Shown here: one piece after another, positions 11,051-19,090 of the stretch
Layout: each line of letters begins with the position of its first letter
Position numbering within the stretch: the first letter of the stretch is position 1
Origin: Cutibacterium namnetense
GTDB taxonomy: Bacteria; Actinomycetota; Actinomycetes; Propionibacteriales; Propionibacteriaceae
Direction: 5' to 3'
NCBI RefSeq assembly: GCF_001642025.1
Contig: NZ_LWHO01000009.1
Location: 1 to 45,155 of the forward strand
DNA length: 45,155 nt
Program-made: the position numbers and the translations under genes
The notes under the pieces: generated by a model
What the model was told of the DNA's origin: nothing
The model's database searches: none
The model's input: only the letters and a program-made list of their open reading frames with translations

Positions 11051-11079
11051 AGGATAGCTGGCTGGAGATGGAGTACCAA
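11051..11079 (-). promoter_or_regulatory. Candidate promoter of the rplJL operon
   Basis: On the minus strand TTGGTA (11074 to 11079) and TATCCT (11051 to 11056) are exactly 17 bp apart, each matching four of six consensus bases. The site lies between the rplA terminator and the rplJ leader, where a new promoter is needed. Confidence 0.55.
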
Positions 11080-11240
11080 ATTGCTGAAAAGAAAGGGCTC
11101 CAGCCGCCCCGCTACGTACCGCGCATATGAGGGTGCCCAGGCAATGCCGGGCATCGTGACGCCATCGTCACCATACTCAAGACTGCACGCGCCCAATGAT
11201 CCAGATCGAAGCAGGCTGCGGCGCGAGGGGATACCGAGGG

Positions 11241-11279
11241 AAACCAAAACGGCCCCCGCCACATCGTGGCGGGGGCCGT
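11241..11279 (-). terminator. Rho-independent terminator of rplKA
   Basis: A perfect 14-bp stem (ACGGCCCCCGCCAC with its complement, loop of three bases) is followed by TTTGGTTT on the minus strand. It begins about 10 bp after the rplA stop codon. Confidence 0.88.
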
Positions 11280-11289
11280 CATCAGCCAG

Positions 11290-11988
11290 TCAGTCTGCGT
11301 CGCGAGCGGCGGCAGGATCGATCTGCACACCGGGACCCATCGTCGAGGAGACGGTGACTTTACGCAGGTATCGACCCTTAGCAGCGTTCGGCTTGAGACG
11401 CAGAATCTCGTCGAGAGCAGCGAAGTAGTTCTCGGTCAGCTTCTGCGTTCCGAAGGACACCTTCCCAATGAGGAAGTGAAGGTTGGCGTAACGATCAGTA
11501 CGGAACTCGATCTTGCCGCCCTTAATGTCGGAGACAGCCTTAGCGACATCCATGGTGACGGTGCCGGTCTTAGGGTTCGGCATCAGGCCACGCGGACCAA
11601 GCACGCGTCCCAGACGGCCAACCTTGCCCATCATGTCCGGGGTAGCAACCACGGAGTCGAAGTCCAGGTAGCCGCCCTGGACCTTGGCGATGAGATCGTC
11701 GTCACCGACCTCGTCGGCGCCCGCCTCGCGGGCAGCCTCGGCCTTCTCACCGGTGGCGAAGACGAGGACCCGTGCCGTCTTGCCAGTGCCGTTGGGAAGG
11801 TTGACGGTACCGCGAACCATCTGGTCGGCCTTCTTGGGGTCAACACCGAGACGGATAGCCACGTCGACGGTCTCGTCGAACTTGGCCGACGCACCAGAAG
11901 CAACCAGGGCCAGGGCCTCCTCCGGGGAGTACAGCTGGTCGAGATTCACCTTCTCGGCGGCTGCGCGATATGCCTTACTGCGCTTCAT
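11290..11988 (-). CDS. rplA: 50S ribosomal protein L1
   Basis: Product of 232 residues, the usual length. The ATG at 11988 follows AAAGGAACC. The characteristic segments [20 protein letters not shown] and [22 protein letters not shown] are intact, as is the end ([10 protein letters not shown]). L1 forms the mobile stalk next to the ribosomal E site and in many bacteria represses its own rplKA mRNA. The gene lies 84 bp after rplK and is closed by a strong terminator, so rplKA forms a transcript separate from rplJL. Confidence 0.98.
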   Translation of the reverse strand: MKRSKAYRAAAEKVNLDQLYSPEEALALVASGASAKFDETVDVAIRLGVDPKKADQMVRGTVNLPNGTGKTARVLVFATGEKAEAAREAGADEVGDDDLIAKVQGGYLDFDSVVATPDMMGKVGRLGRVLGPRGLMPNPKTGTVTMDVAKAVSDIKGGKIEFRTDRYANLHFLIGKVSFGTQKLTENYFAALDEILRLKPNAAKGRYLRKVTVSSTMGPGVQIDPAAARDAD

Positions 11989-12072
11989 ATCTGGTTCCTT
12001 TCACCAGGTGTGGTGAGGGCAGCGCGTGCCCCTCCACAAAGTATGTGAGAAAATTTTCTGCGGGTTAGGGCC

Positions 12073-12504
12073 TCAAGCCTCAACCTCAACGCCCATGGAT
12101 CGAGCAGTGCCGGCCACAATCTTCATGGCTGCCTCAACGTCATTGGCATTGAGGTCGGGCATCTTCGTCTCGGCGATCTCACGGATCTGATCCTTGGAGA
12201 TCTTGCCGACCTTGTGAGTCAGCGGGTTCTCCGTGCCCTTCTTGATTCCAGCAGCTTTCTTAATGAGCTCAGCAGCCGGCGGGGTCTTGAGGACAAAGCT
12301 GAACGTGCGGTCCTCGTAAATGGTGATCTCAACCGGGACGACGTTTCCGCGCTGTCCCTCAGTCTGAGCGTTGTAGGCCTTGCAGAACTCCATGATGTTG
12401 ACACCATGGGGGCCAAGAGCAGTACCAACGGGCGGGGCCGGGGTAGCCTGTCCCGCTTGCAGTGCGACCTTGACGAGAGCCGCTACTTTCTTCTTAGCAG
12501 GCAT
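12073..12504 (-). CDS. rplK: 50S ribosomal protein L11
   Basis: Product of 143 residues. The ATG at 12504 ([13 protein letters not shown]) is preceded by AAGGACC; 41 upstream codons in the same frame are not used. The N-terminal proline-containing segment [17 protein letters not shown] binds the GTPase-centre RNA. This is also the region where thiopeptide-resistance changes occur in other species; no obvious change is visible here. The C-terminal rRNA-binding domain is present. The order nusG, rplK, rplA is the standard bacterial arrangement. Confidence 0.98.
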   Translation of the reverse strand: MPAKKKVAALVKVALQAGQATPAPPVGTALGPHGVNIMEFCKAYNAQTEGQRGNVVPVEITIYEDRTFSFVLKTPPAAELIKKAAGIKKGTENPLTHKVGKISKDQIREIAETKMPDLNANDVEAAMKIVAGTARSMGVEVEA

Positions 12505-12589
12505 GTTGGGGGTCCTTCTTTCGGTGATGACGACACCGGTCGATGCCGTCAGTGCGAGTCCGGGTGTGACGAGCGCCCGGACGCAGACG

Positions 12590-12620
12590 CACCGGCCAAG
12601 TCTAAACAACTCGGCCGGTG
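12590..12620 (-). terminator. Hairpin between nusG and rplK
   Basis: CACCGGCC pairs with GGCCGGTG, and an inner AGT/ACT extends the stem. It starts 16 bp after the nusG stop. No T-run follows, so it may attenuate or process the transcript rather than end it. Confidence 0.5.
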
Positions 12621-12635
12621 GGGCCAAAATCAGGT

Positions 12636-13538
12636 TCAGATCTTCTCGATCTGATTGAACTCGAGGTCCACCGGGGTCGAGCGGCCCAGAATCTCAACCA
12701 GAGCCTTGACGCGCTGGTTGTTGGCGTTGATCTCAGTGATCTGGGCCGGAACACCAGCGAACGGGCCGTCAGTAATCTGCACCGACTCGCCAACCTCGTA
12801 ATCGGCAACCTCGACCTTTGGCTTAGCCTTCGGGGAGGGGGCTTTATCAGCGTTCTCACGACTGACCCTGGCGACAACCGACGGCGTCAGCATCTTGACG
12901 ACCTCGTCAAAAGTCAGCGGGATCGGGGTGGTGGATTGCCCGACGAACCCGGTCACCGAGGGTGTGTGGCGCACAATGCCCCACGAGTCGTCAGTCAAGT
13001 CCATCCGCACCAGCACGTAACCAGGCAGATACACCCTGGTGATCGTACGGCGCGTGCCATTGCGGATCTCGACGACCTCCTCGGTGGGAACGATCGTCTC
13101 AAAGATGTAGTCCTCCATGTTGAAGTTCTGCACCCGAGCGTCAAGGTTCTGCTTCACCTTGTTCTCCATGCCGGAGTAGGTGTGCAGCACGTACCACTCA
13201 CCGAACTTCGAGGACAGCTCATCGCGCAACTCCTCGATGGCAGCGTCGACGGCGTCCTGGTTGTCAGCCTCGGACGGCTCATCCTCGTCGGCGTCTTCCT
13301 CATCGTCAGCAGCCTGGCCGATACCAAGGTTGCGGGCAATGTCGTCGTCTGACGCCTCGGCAGGCTCATCGTCACCAAGGTCAAGATTGATCTCGGGCTC
13401 CGCAGCGGAGTTGTCATCGCTGAGGTCTCCAAGGTCAATCTCGACCTCGTCGTCCTTCTCCTCGGCAGTGTCGGGGGTCAACGCATCGAGGTCGATCTCG
13501 ACGTCGTCGGTTTCGCTGAAATGGGGGCTGTCAGTCAC
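12636..13538 (-). CDS. nusG: Transcription termination/antitermination protein NusG, with long acidic N-terminal extension
   Basis: Product of 300 residues, much longer than the roughly 180 of E. coli NusG. The GTG at 13538 follows GGAG with 8-base spacing. Residues 1 to about 110 are strongly acidic and low in complexity. They contain three related motifs, [16 protein letters not shown] and PEINLDLGD. The NGN domain, which binds the polymerase clamp, starts near residue 113 ([19 protein letters not shown]) and includes [10 protein letters not shown]. The C-terminal KOW domain follows ([14 protein letters not shown]). Acidic extensions are known in actinobacterial NusG and their role is unclear. 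The gene lies 23 bp after secE. Confidence 0.96.
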   Translation of the reverse strand: MTDSPHFSETDDVEIDLDALTPDTAEEKDDEVEIDLGDLSDDNSAAEPEINLDLGDDEPAEASDDDIARNLGIGQAADDEEDADEDEPSEADNQDAVDAAIEELRDELSSKFGEWYVLHTYSGMENKVKQNLDARVQNFNMEDYIFETIVPTEEVVEIRNGTRRTITRVYLPGYVLVRMDLTDDSWGIVRHTPSVTGFVGQSTTPIPLTFDEVVKMLTPSVVARVSRENADKAPSPKAKPKVEVADYEVGESVQITDGPFAGVPAQITEINANNQRVKALVEILGRSTPVDLEFNQIEKI

Positions 13539-13561
13539 AGATCAATTCTCCAATGTGATCG

Positions 13562-14212
13562 TCAGTTGCCAAAGAGTTTGATGACGATCCATCCGAAGAG
13601 GACGTCCAAGCCGCTGACGTAGGCGATAATGAGCAGAACAAAGACGAGGACGACGAGGAAATACTGTCCCAACTCGTCACCAGTAGGCCACTTGACCTTG
13701 CGCAACTCAGCAACCGACTGCTTAGTGAAGGCCACCGGGCCAATGCGATGCTTGCCTTGCTCTACGTGCTTATGCTGAGGGCTCTCCTTGCGAACCGGAG
13801 CCTTCGTCAGCTCACGCTTCGGCTTGGGGCCAGCAAACTTAGCCGCCGAGGCGGTAGCAGGCTTATCATCGTCCGCGCCAGTTTCCTGGCGCACAGGCTT
13901 GCCGCGGCGGGCTGGCTTGCCAGCAGAATCCTTCTTGCGCACCGGTCGGGAGGAACGAGCCGACGCGGCGGTCTCCTCTGCTCCCTCGAGCTGGTCGGGA
14001 TCGTCAATGACCATGTCTTCGGGATCGGCCTTATCCGGAGTCTTATCGACGACATCGTCTGGAGTCGTCAACTCCTCAGCCTCTGGGTCAACGACGTCGT
14101 ACTCGTCAGCCTCCGGAAGGTTGCTGGATGCCAGATCCTCGCCCCTCGGAGACAGCTCGCCCTTGACGGAAGGATCGTCTCCGTCGCTGAGGTTTCGCTT
14201 CTCGTCGGTCAC
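13562..14212 (-). CDS. secE: Preprotein translocase subunit SecE, with long N-terminal extension
   Basis: Product of 216 residues. The GTG at 14212 is preceded by GAAGGA; 40 upstream codons in the open frame overlap tRNA-Trp and are excluded. The C-terminal 65 residues are classical SecE: an amphipathic helix (SVAELRKVKWPTGDEL) and one membrane span (YFLVVLVFVLLIIAYVSGL). The preceding 150 residues are first acidic (to about residue 90), then basic and Lys/Arg/Pro-rich, and probably disordered in the cytoplasm. SecE clamps SecY in the translocon. Co-location with nusG is standard. Confidence 0.95.
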   Translation of the reverse strand: MTDEKRNLSDGDDPSVKGELSPRGEDLASSNLPEADEYDVVDPEAEELTTPDDVVDKTPDKADPEDMVIDDPDQLEGAEETAASARSSRPVRKKDSAGKPARRGKPVRQETGADDDKPATASAAKFAGPKPKRELTKAPVRKESPQHKHVEQGKHRIGPVAFTKQSVAELRKVKWPTGDELGQYFLVVLVFVLLIIAYVSGLDVLFGWIVIKLFGN

Positions 14213-14305
14213 GCTATTCCTTCGGGTCCTGCCTGACGGTTGATGCCGTGGACCAGGACTTCGCCACGGCTGCGCACCAGGGATACGCCCCGCACATGCG
14301 TCTCG

Positions 14306-14378
<73 letters not shown>

Positions 14379-14412
14379 TCGGCGATGCCTGGGTGACAAC
14401 GCCAGCACAGGG

Positions 14413-14418
14413 AGTATA
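14413..14418 (-). promoter_or_regulatory. Candidate -10 box for tRNA-Trp, secE and nusG
   Basis: TATACT lies about 35 bp upstream of the tRNA-Trp 5' end on the minus strand. A clear -35 at 17 bp is not visible. The rest of the 275-bp gap up to the aminotransferase gene shows no coding signal. Confidence 0.45.
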
Positions 14419-14584
14419 GGAGAGAATTTGGTCCCGCGTCGAATCAGGCATGGTGAAAGCCTACAGAACTGCCTGCCAGCCAGCCACCACACCAGATAGT
14501 TCGCCACCATCGTTGCGAGCCCACAGACATGCCCCTGGCTACCGATAATTCAACTGAGCACTTGGGCATCAGAAACATATGACA

Positions 14585-14616
14585 GCGGCCCTCACGCACA
14601 CCGGGTGCAGGGCCGC
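14585..14616 (-). terminator. Hairpin after the aminotransferase gene
   Basis: GCGGCCCT pairs with AGGGCCGC across a 16-base loop, about 40 bp past the stop codon. A mildly T-rich stretch follows on the minus strand (TGTCATATGTTTC). Confidence 0.55.
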
Positions 14617-14653
14617 CGCAAAACCTCCCGTCATACTGCCTTCGTGATCGACC

Positions 14654-15919
14654 TCAGCCCTTCAACAATTTCTCACTAGCTGCAAGCAGGACGCAGGTCG
14701 ACACACCCTCCATGGCCTCGCGCAGCTCATCCATGCCAGGAAACGACGGAGCCAGACGAATCGTGCGATCGTGCGGATCACGGTGCAACGGGTGAGACGC
14801 TCCGGCCGGCGTCAGCGCGATGCCAGCCTCCTTAGCCAGGGCAACAACTCTCGACGCCGTGCCATCCATGACATCGAGAGTGACGAAGTAGCCACCAGCC
14901 GGGTGGGTCCAGGATGCGACGCCACGTCCCCCCAGACGACGGGTGAGGATCTCTTCCACGGCAGCGAACTTCGGGGCGAGAATCTCGCGATGAGCACGCA
15001 TGAGCTTGCGGACCCCGTCAGCGTCACGCAAATACCGCGCATGACGCAACTGATTGACCTTGTCAGGGCCGATCGAGCGGATTGCGGCGTGCCCCAGATA
15101 CCAGTCAAGGTTGGCCTGAGAAGAGGCCAGGAAGGAAATGGCGTCACCGGCGAAGGTGATCTTGGACATTGAAGCCAGCTCAAAAACACGATCAGGGTTG
15201 CCCGCCTCCTCGGCCCATTGGAGCACCGGCAGGGCGGGGCGCTCAACGTCGGTGAGATGGTGCAGGGCGTACGCGTTATCCCACCAGATACGGAAATCTG
15301 GCGCTGCTGGCATAGATACCAGAGCCCGGACTGTACGTTCATCGTAAACAGCGCCGTTCGGGTTGGCATACATTGGCACGACCCACATGCCCTTAACCGA
15401 CGGATCGGCGGCAAGCTTCGCGACCTCATCGACGTCAGGGCCGTGCTCCCCTAGCTCCACCGGGATCATGTCAATGCCCAAATGTTCGCAGATGGCAAAG
15501 TGCCGGTCGTAACCGGGAACCGGGGCGATGAACTTGACGTTCTGGCCGGACCACGGTTGTTGCCCGGCAATACCATGAACAAAGGCGAACATCGCTAGGT
15601 CGTGCATAATCGCCAGACTGGAATTGTCGGCAGCAATGATGTGATCGACGTCGACGCCCAACAATTCGCCGAAAATCCGGCGAATCTCGGGGAGACCACG
15701 ATTGCCACCGTAGTTACGGACATCCTGACCATCCTCGGCATGGGAGGGGACGTCGATAGTCAGCAAGTCCGCACTGAGATCAAGCTGAGCTGGTGACGGC
15801 TTACCGCGGGTGATGTTGAGACAGACACCACGAGCGGCAAGCTCGGCATGCTCGCTGCTCAGCTGCTGATGCAAAGCGGACAGGTCATCGTGGGACAGGT
15901 CAGTCAACGGGATGGTCAT
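14654..15919 (-). CDS. PLP-dependent aminotransferase, actinobacterial aspartate aminotransferase type
   Basis: Product of 421 residues, fold type I. The PLP-binding lysine is K253 in SMSKITFAGD. The substrate-domain start has NITRGKPSPAQLDLS, then YGGNRGLPEIRRIFGELLG, and the PLP-contacting WDNAYALHHL. These features fit the Asp_aminotransf family (PF12897), whose Corynebacterium member is the main aspartate aminotransferase. The expected reaction is aspartate plus 2-oxoglutarate to oxaloacetate plus glutamate, in the cytoplasm. In actinobacteria the gene commonly sits between murB and secE, as here. Substrate preference is inferred from the family. Confidence 0.88.
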   Translation of the reverse strand: MTIPLTDLSHDDLSALHQQLSSEHAELAARGVCLNITRGKPSPAQLDLSADLLTIDVPSHAEDGQDVRNYGGNRGLPEIRRIFGELLGVDVDHIIAADNSSLAIMHDLAMFAFVHGIAGQQPWSGQNVKFIAPVPGYDRHFAICEHLGIDMIPVELGEHGPDVDEVAKLAADPSVKGMWVVPMYANPNGAVYDERTVRALVSMPAAPDFRIWWDNAYALHHLTDVERPALPVLQWAEEAGNPDRVFELASMSKITFAGDAISFLASSQANLDWYLGHAAIRSIGPDKVNQLRHARYLRDADGVRKLMRAHREILAPKFAAVEEILTRRLGGRGVASWTHPAGGYFVTLDVMDGTASRVVALAKEAGIALTPAGASHPLHRDPHDRTIRLAPSFPGMDELREAMEGVSTCVLLAASEKLLKG

Positions 15920-15958
15920 GCCCCAATTCTGTCCCCTCGTCGGTCCAAGACGACACGT

Positions 15959-15995
15959 GACCCTCCAGACCTGCTGCGGTGAGGTTTGGAGGGTC
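15959..15995 (-). terminator. Hairpin between murB and the aminotransferase gene
   Basis: GACCCTCCAGACCT pairs with AGGTTTGGAGGGTC, one wobble in 14 bp, with a nine-base loop. It lies 25 bp after the murB stop and 40 bp before the next start. No T-run is seen. Confidence 0.55.
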
Positions 15996-16019
15996 TGACG
16001 TCTGCAGTGCCAGGAATCG

Positions 16020-17150
16020 TCAGATCGTGCAGCCGATCAGACGTGGCTCTGGCACCAAGGTGATCCCATAGGCGTCGCGGACTCCGTCGATAACAGTGCG
16101 CGCGAGGATGGTGAGATCGTCGGAACTAGCACCACCAAGGTTCGTCAAAGCCAGGACATGCTTGGTCGAAAGGCTCGCCGGAGCATCCTCGGCCACCTTG
16201 AATCCCTTGCCGTACCCGGCGTGGTCGATGAGCCAGGCAGCACTCGTCTTGACCCGACCGTCCGGCTGAGCGAAAGCCGGCGCCCCCTGCGGAACCTGAT
16301 CCGCAGACACCAGCGGGTTAGTGAAGAAGGACCCGGCGCTCCAGGTGTCGTGGTCGTCGGGGTTGAGGACCATCCCTTTACTACCACGGACCGCCAGCAC
16401 TGTCTCACGCACCTGGGAAGTATTGACCCTCTCCCCCGGCTCGACGCCCAGACGTCGCGCTAGTTCGGCGTAGCGGACCGGTAAAGAGCGGGTACCGAGA
16501 TTGAATTGCATAGTGACGTCGAGGACGACGTAGCGATCAGGCTCAGCCTTGAAACGGCTCGAACGATACCCGAAACCACACTGGTCAGCGGTAAAAGTGC
16601 GCTGGGTATCGTCGAGGCGGTCCCAAGTACGCACCCGCGCGATGAACTCCCCCACTTCGACACCATACGCACCGACGTTTTGGATGGGAGTTGACCCGAC
16701 GAGACCAGGGATGCCAGAGAGGAACTCCGGACCGATCCATTCCTGCTCAATGGCATGGACAACAAAATCGTCCCACACCTGGCCCGCAGCGACCGTCACC
16801 AAGGCTCCCCCGCACGACGACACCTCCGCGGAAAGCCCCGAGGTAGCGACGCGAACAACAGTGCCGTCGAACCCGTCGTCACCGACCAAGACATTCGAGC
16901 CACCACCGAGCACTAGACACGGCTCACCACGACGATCACAGTCACGAACAACTTTCAACATCTCGTCGTTGGTCGTCGCGATGACGAGGTGACGCGCCGG
17001 GCCACCCACCCGCAAGGTTGTGAGTGGGGCCAGCGGGACGTCCTCGCCGCCGGACGGGACAGCCGTCGTCCCAATCGCCTCATGATGGATAGTGCTGCAG
17101 GCCTCAGTGGGATCGTCATCCTCGTAGGGGCCAGTAACAGTGATGCTCAT
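16020..17150 (-). CDS. murB: UDP-N-acetylenolpyruvoylglucosamine reductase
   Basis: Product of 376 residues. The ATG at 17150 overlaps the upstream stop codon by one base (TAATG), so translation is coupled; 19 codons further upstream are excluded. FAD-binding features are TTLRVGGPARHLVIA, LGGGSNVLVGDDGFDG and the IPGLVGSTPIQNVGAYG loop. The catalytic serine motif AGSFFTNP and the C-terminal acidic residue in PEPRLIG are present. It reduces UDP-GlcNAc-enolpyruvate to UDP-MurNAc with NADPH, the second committed step of peptidoglycan synthesis. About 45 residues at the N-terminus are additional and probably unstructured. Confidence 0.96.
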   Translation of the reverse strand: MSITVTGPYEDDDPTEACSTIHHEAIGTTAVPSGGEDVPLAPLTTLRVGGPARHLVIATTNDEMLKVVRDCDRRGEPCLVLGGGSNVLVGDDGFDGTVVRVATSGLSAEVSSCGGALVTVAAGQVWDDFVVHAIEQEWIGPEFLSGIPGLVGSTPIQNVGAYGVEVGEFIARVRTWDRLDDTQRTFTADQCGFGYRSSRFKAEPDRYVVLDVTMQFNLGTRSLPVRYAELARRLGVEPGERVNTSQVRETVLAVRGSKGMVLNPDDHDTWSAGSFFTNPLVSADQVPQGAPAFAQPDGRVKTSAAWLIDHAGYGKGFKVAEDAPASLSTKHVLALTNLGGASSDDLTILARTVIDGVRDAYGITLVPEPRLIGCTI

Positions 17151-17563
17151 TACTCCCCCTGCCTCACGACCACCTCGACACGGCCCAGCACCGACTGGCC
17201 ATCGCACCTGACGTCGAGGGCCAGCGTCGCCATCTCGTCGCTGGCCTTGCGCACCGTAGCGGCCACCTCGACAGCGGCACCCTCCTTGGTATCGGGAACC
17301 TGGACCGGCCGAGTGAAGCGAGCTCGCTGCGAGACCACCCGCTCAGGACCACCAACCCAATCGATGACAGCACCAAGAGCCGCGCCCATGGTCCACATAC
17401 CATGGGCGATGACCCCGTTCATGCCGGCCTCGCGGGCGGCGCGATCACTGTAGTGGATGGGGTTAAAGTCGCCGGACGCGCCTGCGTAGCGGACCAACGT
17501 GCTCCGGGTGACGTTGATAGTTCGCGGGCCGAAGGTTTGGTCTTCCGCCAGCTGCACACTCAT
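17150..17563 (-). CDS. MaoC-like hot-dog dehydratase, HadB type
   Basis: Product of 137 residues. The ATG at 17563 overlaps the previous gene by four bases (ATGA), which decides it over an ATG nine codons upstream. The hydratase catalytic motif is seen as D-x4-H in GDFNPIHYSDRAARE, followed by GVIAHGMWTMG. Such proteins pair with a FAS1-like partner to hydrate or dehydrate 3-hydroxyacyl thioesters. The pair corresponds in position to mycobacterial hadAB next to rpmG. Because this lineage is not known for mycolic acids, the substrate is probably an ordinary fatty acyl or other CoA thioester; this is inference. Confidence 0.88.
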   Translation of the reverse strand: MSVQLAEDQTFGPRTINVTRSTLVRYAGASGDFNPIHYSDRAAREAGMNGVIAHGMWTMGAALGAVIDWVGGPERVVSQRARFTRPVQVPDTKEGAAVEVAATVRKASDEMATLALDVRCDGQSVLGRVEVVVRQGE

Positions 17564-17988
17564 GCGTCCCCCTGCAGACGGGTATGCCACAACGTTGAAG
17601 TGGCATTGCCCAAATGCTCACCGTTGACGTGATCCAACGAGACGTCAATGCCGATGATGTCGGTATTGCCTCGGGTACGCACAGAAGTGATAGTGAGAGT
17701 GGCCGTCACCTCGTCGCCCTTGTGAAGCGGCCGAATCCAGTTAAAGGACTGGTCGGTGTGGATCATGTGCTCCAGGTGCAGGTCAAGCTGCTCGTCATCG
17801 AACAACGCCTCCCACGCCCGAGACGCCAGCACCATCGCAAAGGTGGGCGGAGCGATGGGATCGTCGCCTCGATAGGCGGGGGCGGTATCCCCCAAAGCGG
17901 TCGCAAGTTCCCGGATTTTCTCCGCGGTAACGAGGTATGGGTCTGTCGTCGGGTAGGTACGCCCGACGTCATCAGGGCTGATCGGCAT
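17560..17988 (-). CDS. MaoC-like dehydratase, N-terminal (FAS1-type) partner subunit
   Basis: Product of 142 residues; the ATG is at 17988. It has the HadA/FAS1-DH fold features: a short N-terminus with the YLVTAEKIRELATALGD helix, APPTFAMVL, and the HTDQSFNWIRPLHKGDEVT strand typical of the non-catalytic subunit. It lacks the D-x4-H catalytic pair that its downstream neighbour has, which suits a heterodimer in which this subunit shapes the acyl tunnel. It is translationally coupled to that neighbour by ATGA. Confidence 0.85.
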   Translation of the reverse strand: MPISPDDVGRTYPTTDPYLVTAEKIRELATALGDTAPAYRGDDPIAPPTFAMVLASRAWEALFDDEQLDLHLEHMIHTDQSFNWIRPLHKGDEVTATLTITSVRTRGNTDIIGIDVSLDHVNGEHLGNATSTLWHTRLQGDA

Positions 17989-18092
17989 GACGTCAGGCTA
18001 TCCCAGACTGCTGGCGCCGCGGCACCCCCCAACCCACACATTTTTCTGCCACCACCCCGCAGCGAAACACCTTAACCACCCCACACACAGCA

Positions 18093-18121
18093 CGAGGGGC
18101 CGCCTTTCAGGCAGCCCCTCG
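18093..18121 (-). terminator. Hairpin downstream of rpmG
   Basis: CGAGGGGC-GCCT pairs with AGGC-GCCCCTCG, with one A/C bulge pair and a three-base loop, 28 bp after the rpmG stop. No T-run follows, so readthrough into the MaoC genes is possible. Confidence 0.6.
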
Positions 18122-18149
18122 GATAAGTTCTTGGATCTAGGTCCCCGCG

Positions 18150-18320
18150 TCAGCGGGTCTCACGGTGCGCGGTGTGCTTGCGGCAGCGCGGGCAGAACTT
18201 CGCCATCTCCATGCGATCAGGATTATTGCGGCGATTCTTCTTAGTGATGTAGTTGCGCTCCTTGCACTCGGTGCAGGCGAGCGTGATCTTCGGGCGAACG
18301 TCGCCGGACTTCTTGGCCAT
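18150..18320 (-). CDS. rpmG: 50S ribosomal protein L33
   Basis: Product of 56 residues ([20 protein letters not shown] to AHRETR). Two CxxC pairs, CTEC and CPRC, make this the zinc-binding (C+) form of L33. Bacteria that carry such forms often also have a zinc-free paralogue used under zinc limitation; none is visible in this window. The ATG at 18320 is preceded by AGTAGGAAAG. Synteny with the MaoC pair and nearby tRNA genes is conserved in actinobacteria. Confidence 0.97.
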
Positions 18321-18375
18321 CTTTCCTACTTTCGAGCCGTACGGAGTGTGCGCTCTCGGGTTTCCCCGATTGGGT

Positions 18376-18450
18376 TGGTAGCGGGAGCGGGAATCGAACC
18401 CGCGACACAGCGATTATGAGCCGCTTGCTCTACCCCTGAGCTACCCCGCC
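18376..18450 (-). tRNA. tRNA-Met (anticodon CAT), elongator type
   Basis: Acceptor GGCGGGG pairs with TCCCGCT and is followed by discriminator A and an encoded CCA. The anticodon loop is CTCATAA. The anticodon stem AGCGG/TCGCT lacks the three G-C pairs of initiator tRNA, so it is an elongator. A CAT anticodon could in principle be a lysidine-modified tRNA-Ile, but position beside tRNA-Thr and rpmG favours Met. Confidence 0.9.
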
Positions 18451-18514
18451 AATGTGATCCTCGGCACCATTCTTGGCCCGTCCCACCGGGCAAGTGGGGC
18501 CGATTCACACCCAG

Positions 18515-18587
18515 AGCCCCCAAGCAGAATCGAACTGCTGACCTTCTCCTTACCATGGAGACGCTCTGCCTACTGAGCTATAGGGGC
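18515..18587 (-). tRNA. tRNA-Thr (anticodon GGT)
   Basis: The 73-nt cloverleaf has acceptor GCCCCTA/TGGGGGC, anticodon stem TCTCC/GGAGA with loop ATGGTAA, and T arm AGCAG TTCGATT CTGCT. The discriminator is U and no CCA is encoded. Confidence 0.96.
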
Positions 18588-18788
18588 AACGAATGAGAAA
18601 ACTACACGAGCTTTCGACCGTTGGCAAATCCGAACCCGAGCCTCCTGAACTCCCGGGGAAAACCCCGGAATCGGTTTTCAGTCGAACCGAGCCGTCCCGC
18701 CGCAATCGCATCTCCAGCCGAACAGTGGCAGCTCGAGACCCGACGATGGCGAAACCAACCCCCGAATCCATCCGACCCGGGGGTTGCG

Positions 18789-18869
18789 TGGCAGGTGTTG
18801 GATTCGAACCAACGTAGGCGAACCGACGGTTTTACAGACCGCTCCCTTTGGCCACTCGGGCAACCTGCC
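18789..18869 (-). tRNA. tRNA-Tyr (anticodon GTA)
   Basis: This 81-nt gene has the long variable arm of class II tRNAs. Acceptor GGCAGGT pairs with ACCTGCC, the anticodon loop is CTGTAAA, and the T arm is GTTGG TTCGAAT CCAAC. CCA is not encoded. A weak -10 (TAACAT, 18896 to 18901) lies upstream. The 200 bp between it and tRNA-Thr hold no visible gene. Confidence 0.96.
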
Positions 18870-19090
18870 GTGCTGGCGTTAACCAGCGATGGATGATGTT
18901 AGCAGGCAAGCCGCAGTCATGACCAATTCGGCTATGTGCACCAAGTTGCGCTCGCATTGCCCGCCACCAGCATTGCAGCCTACGAGGACCGGCACGCATC
19001 GCCGGCGAGAACGGCAAAATCTCCCCCAGGTATCTCCTACCTTTGAGACCAACCGCGCCCGTGCACCGTCGTTGTGACACACTCCTGCAT

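Noticed and set aside
9833-11428. 531-codon plus-strand open frame opposite rplL, rplJ and the leader
   Set aside because: It covers three real minus-strand elements including a terminator and promoter, and its composition follows them.
18376-18450. tRNA-Met as initiator tRNA
   Set aside because: The anticodon stem lacks the three consecutive G-C pairs of initiator tRNA and the acceptor end is paired (G1-U72).
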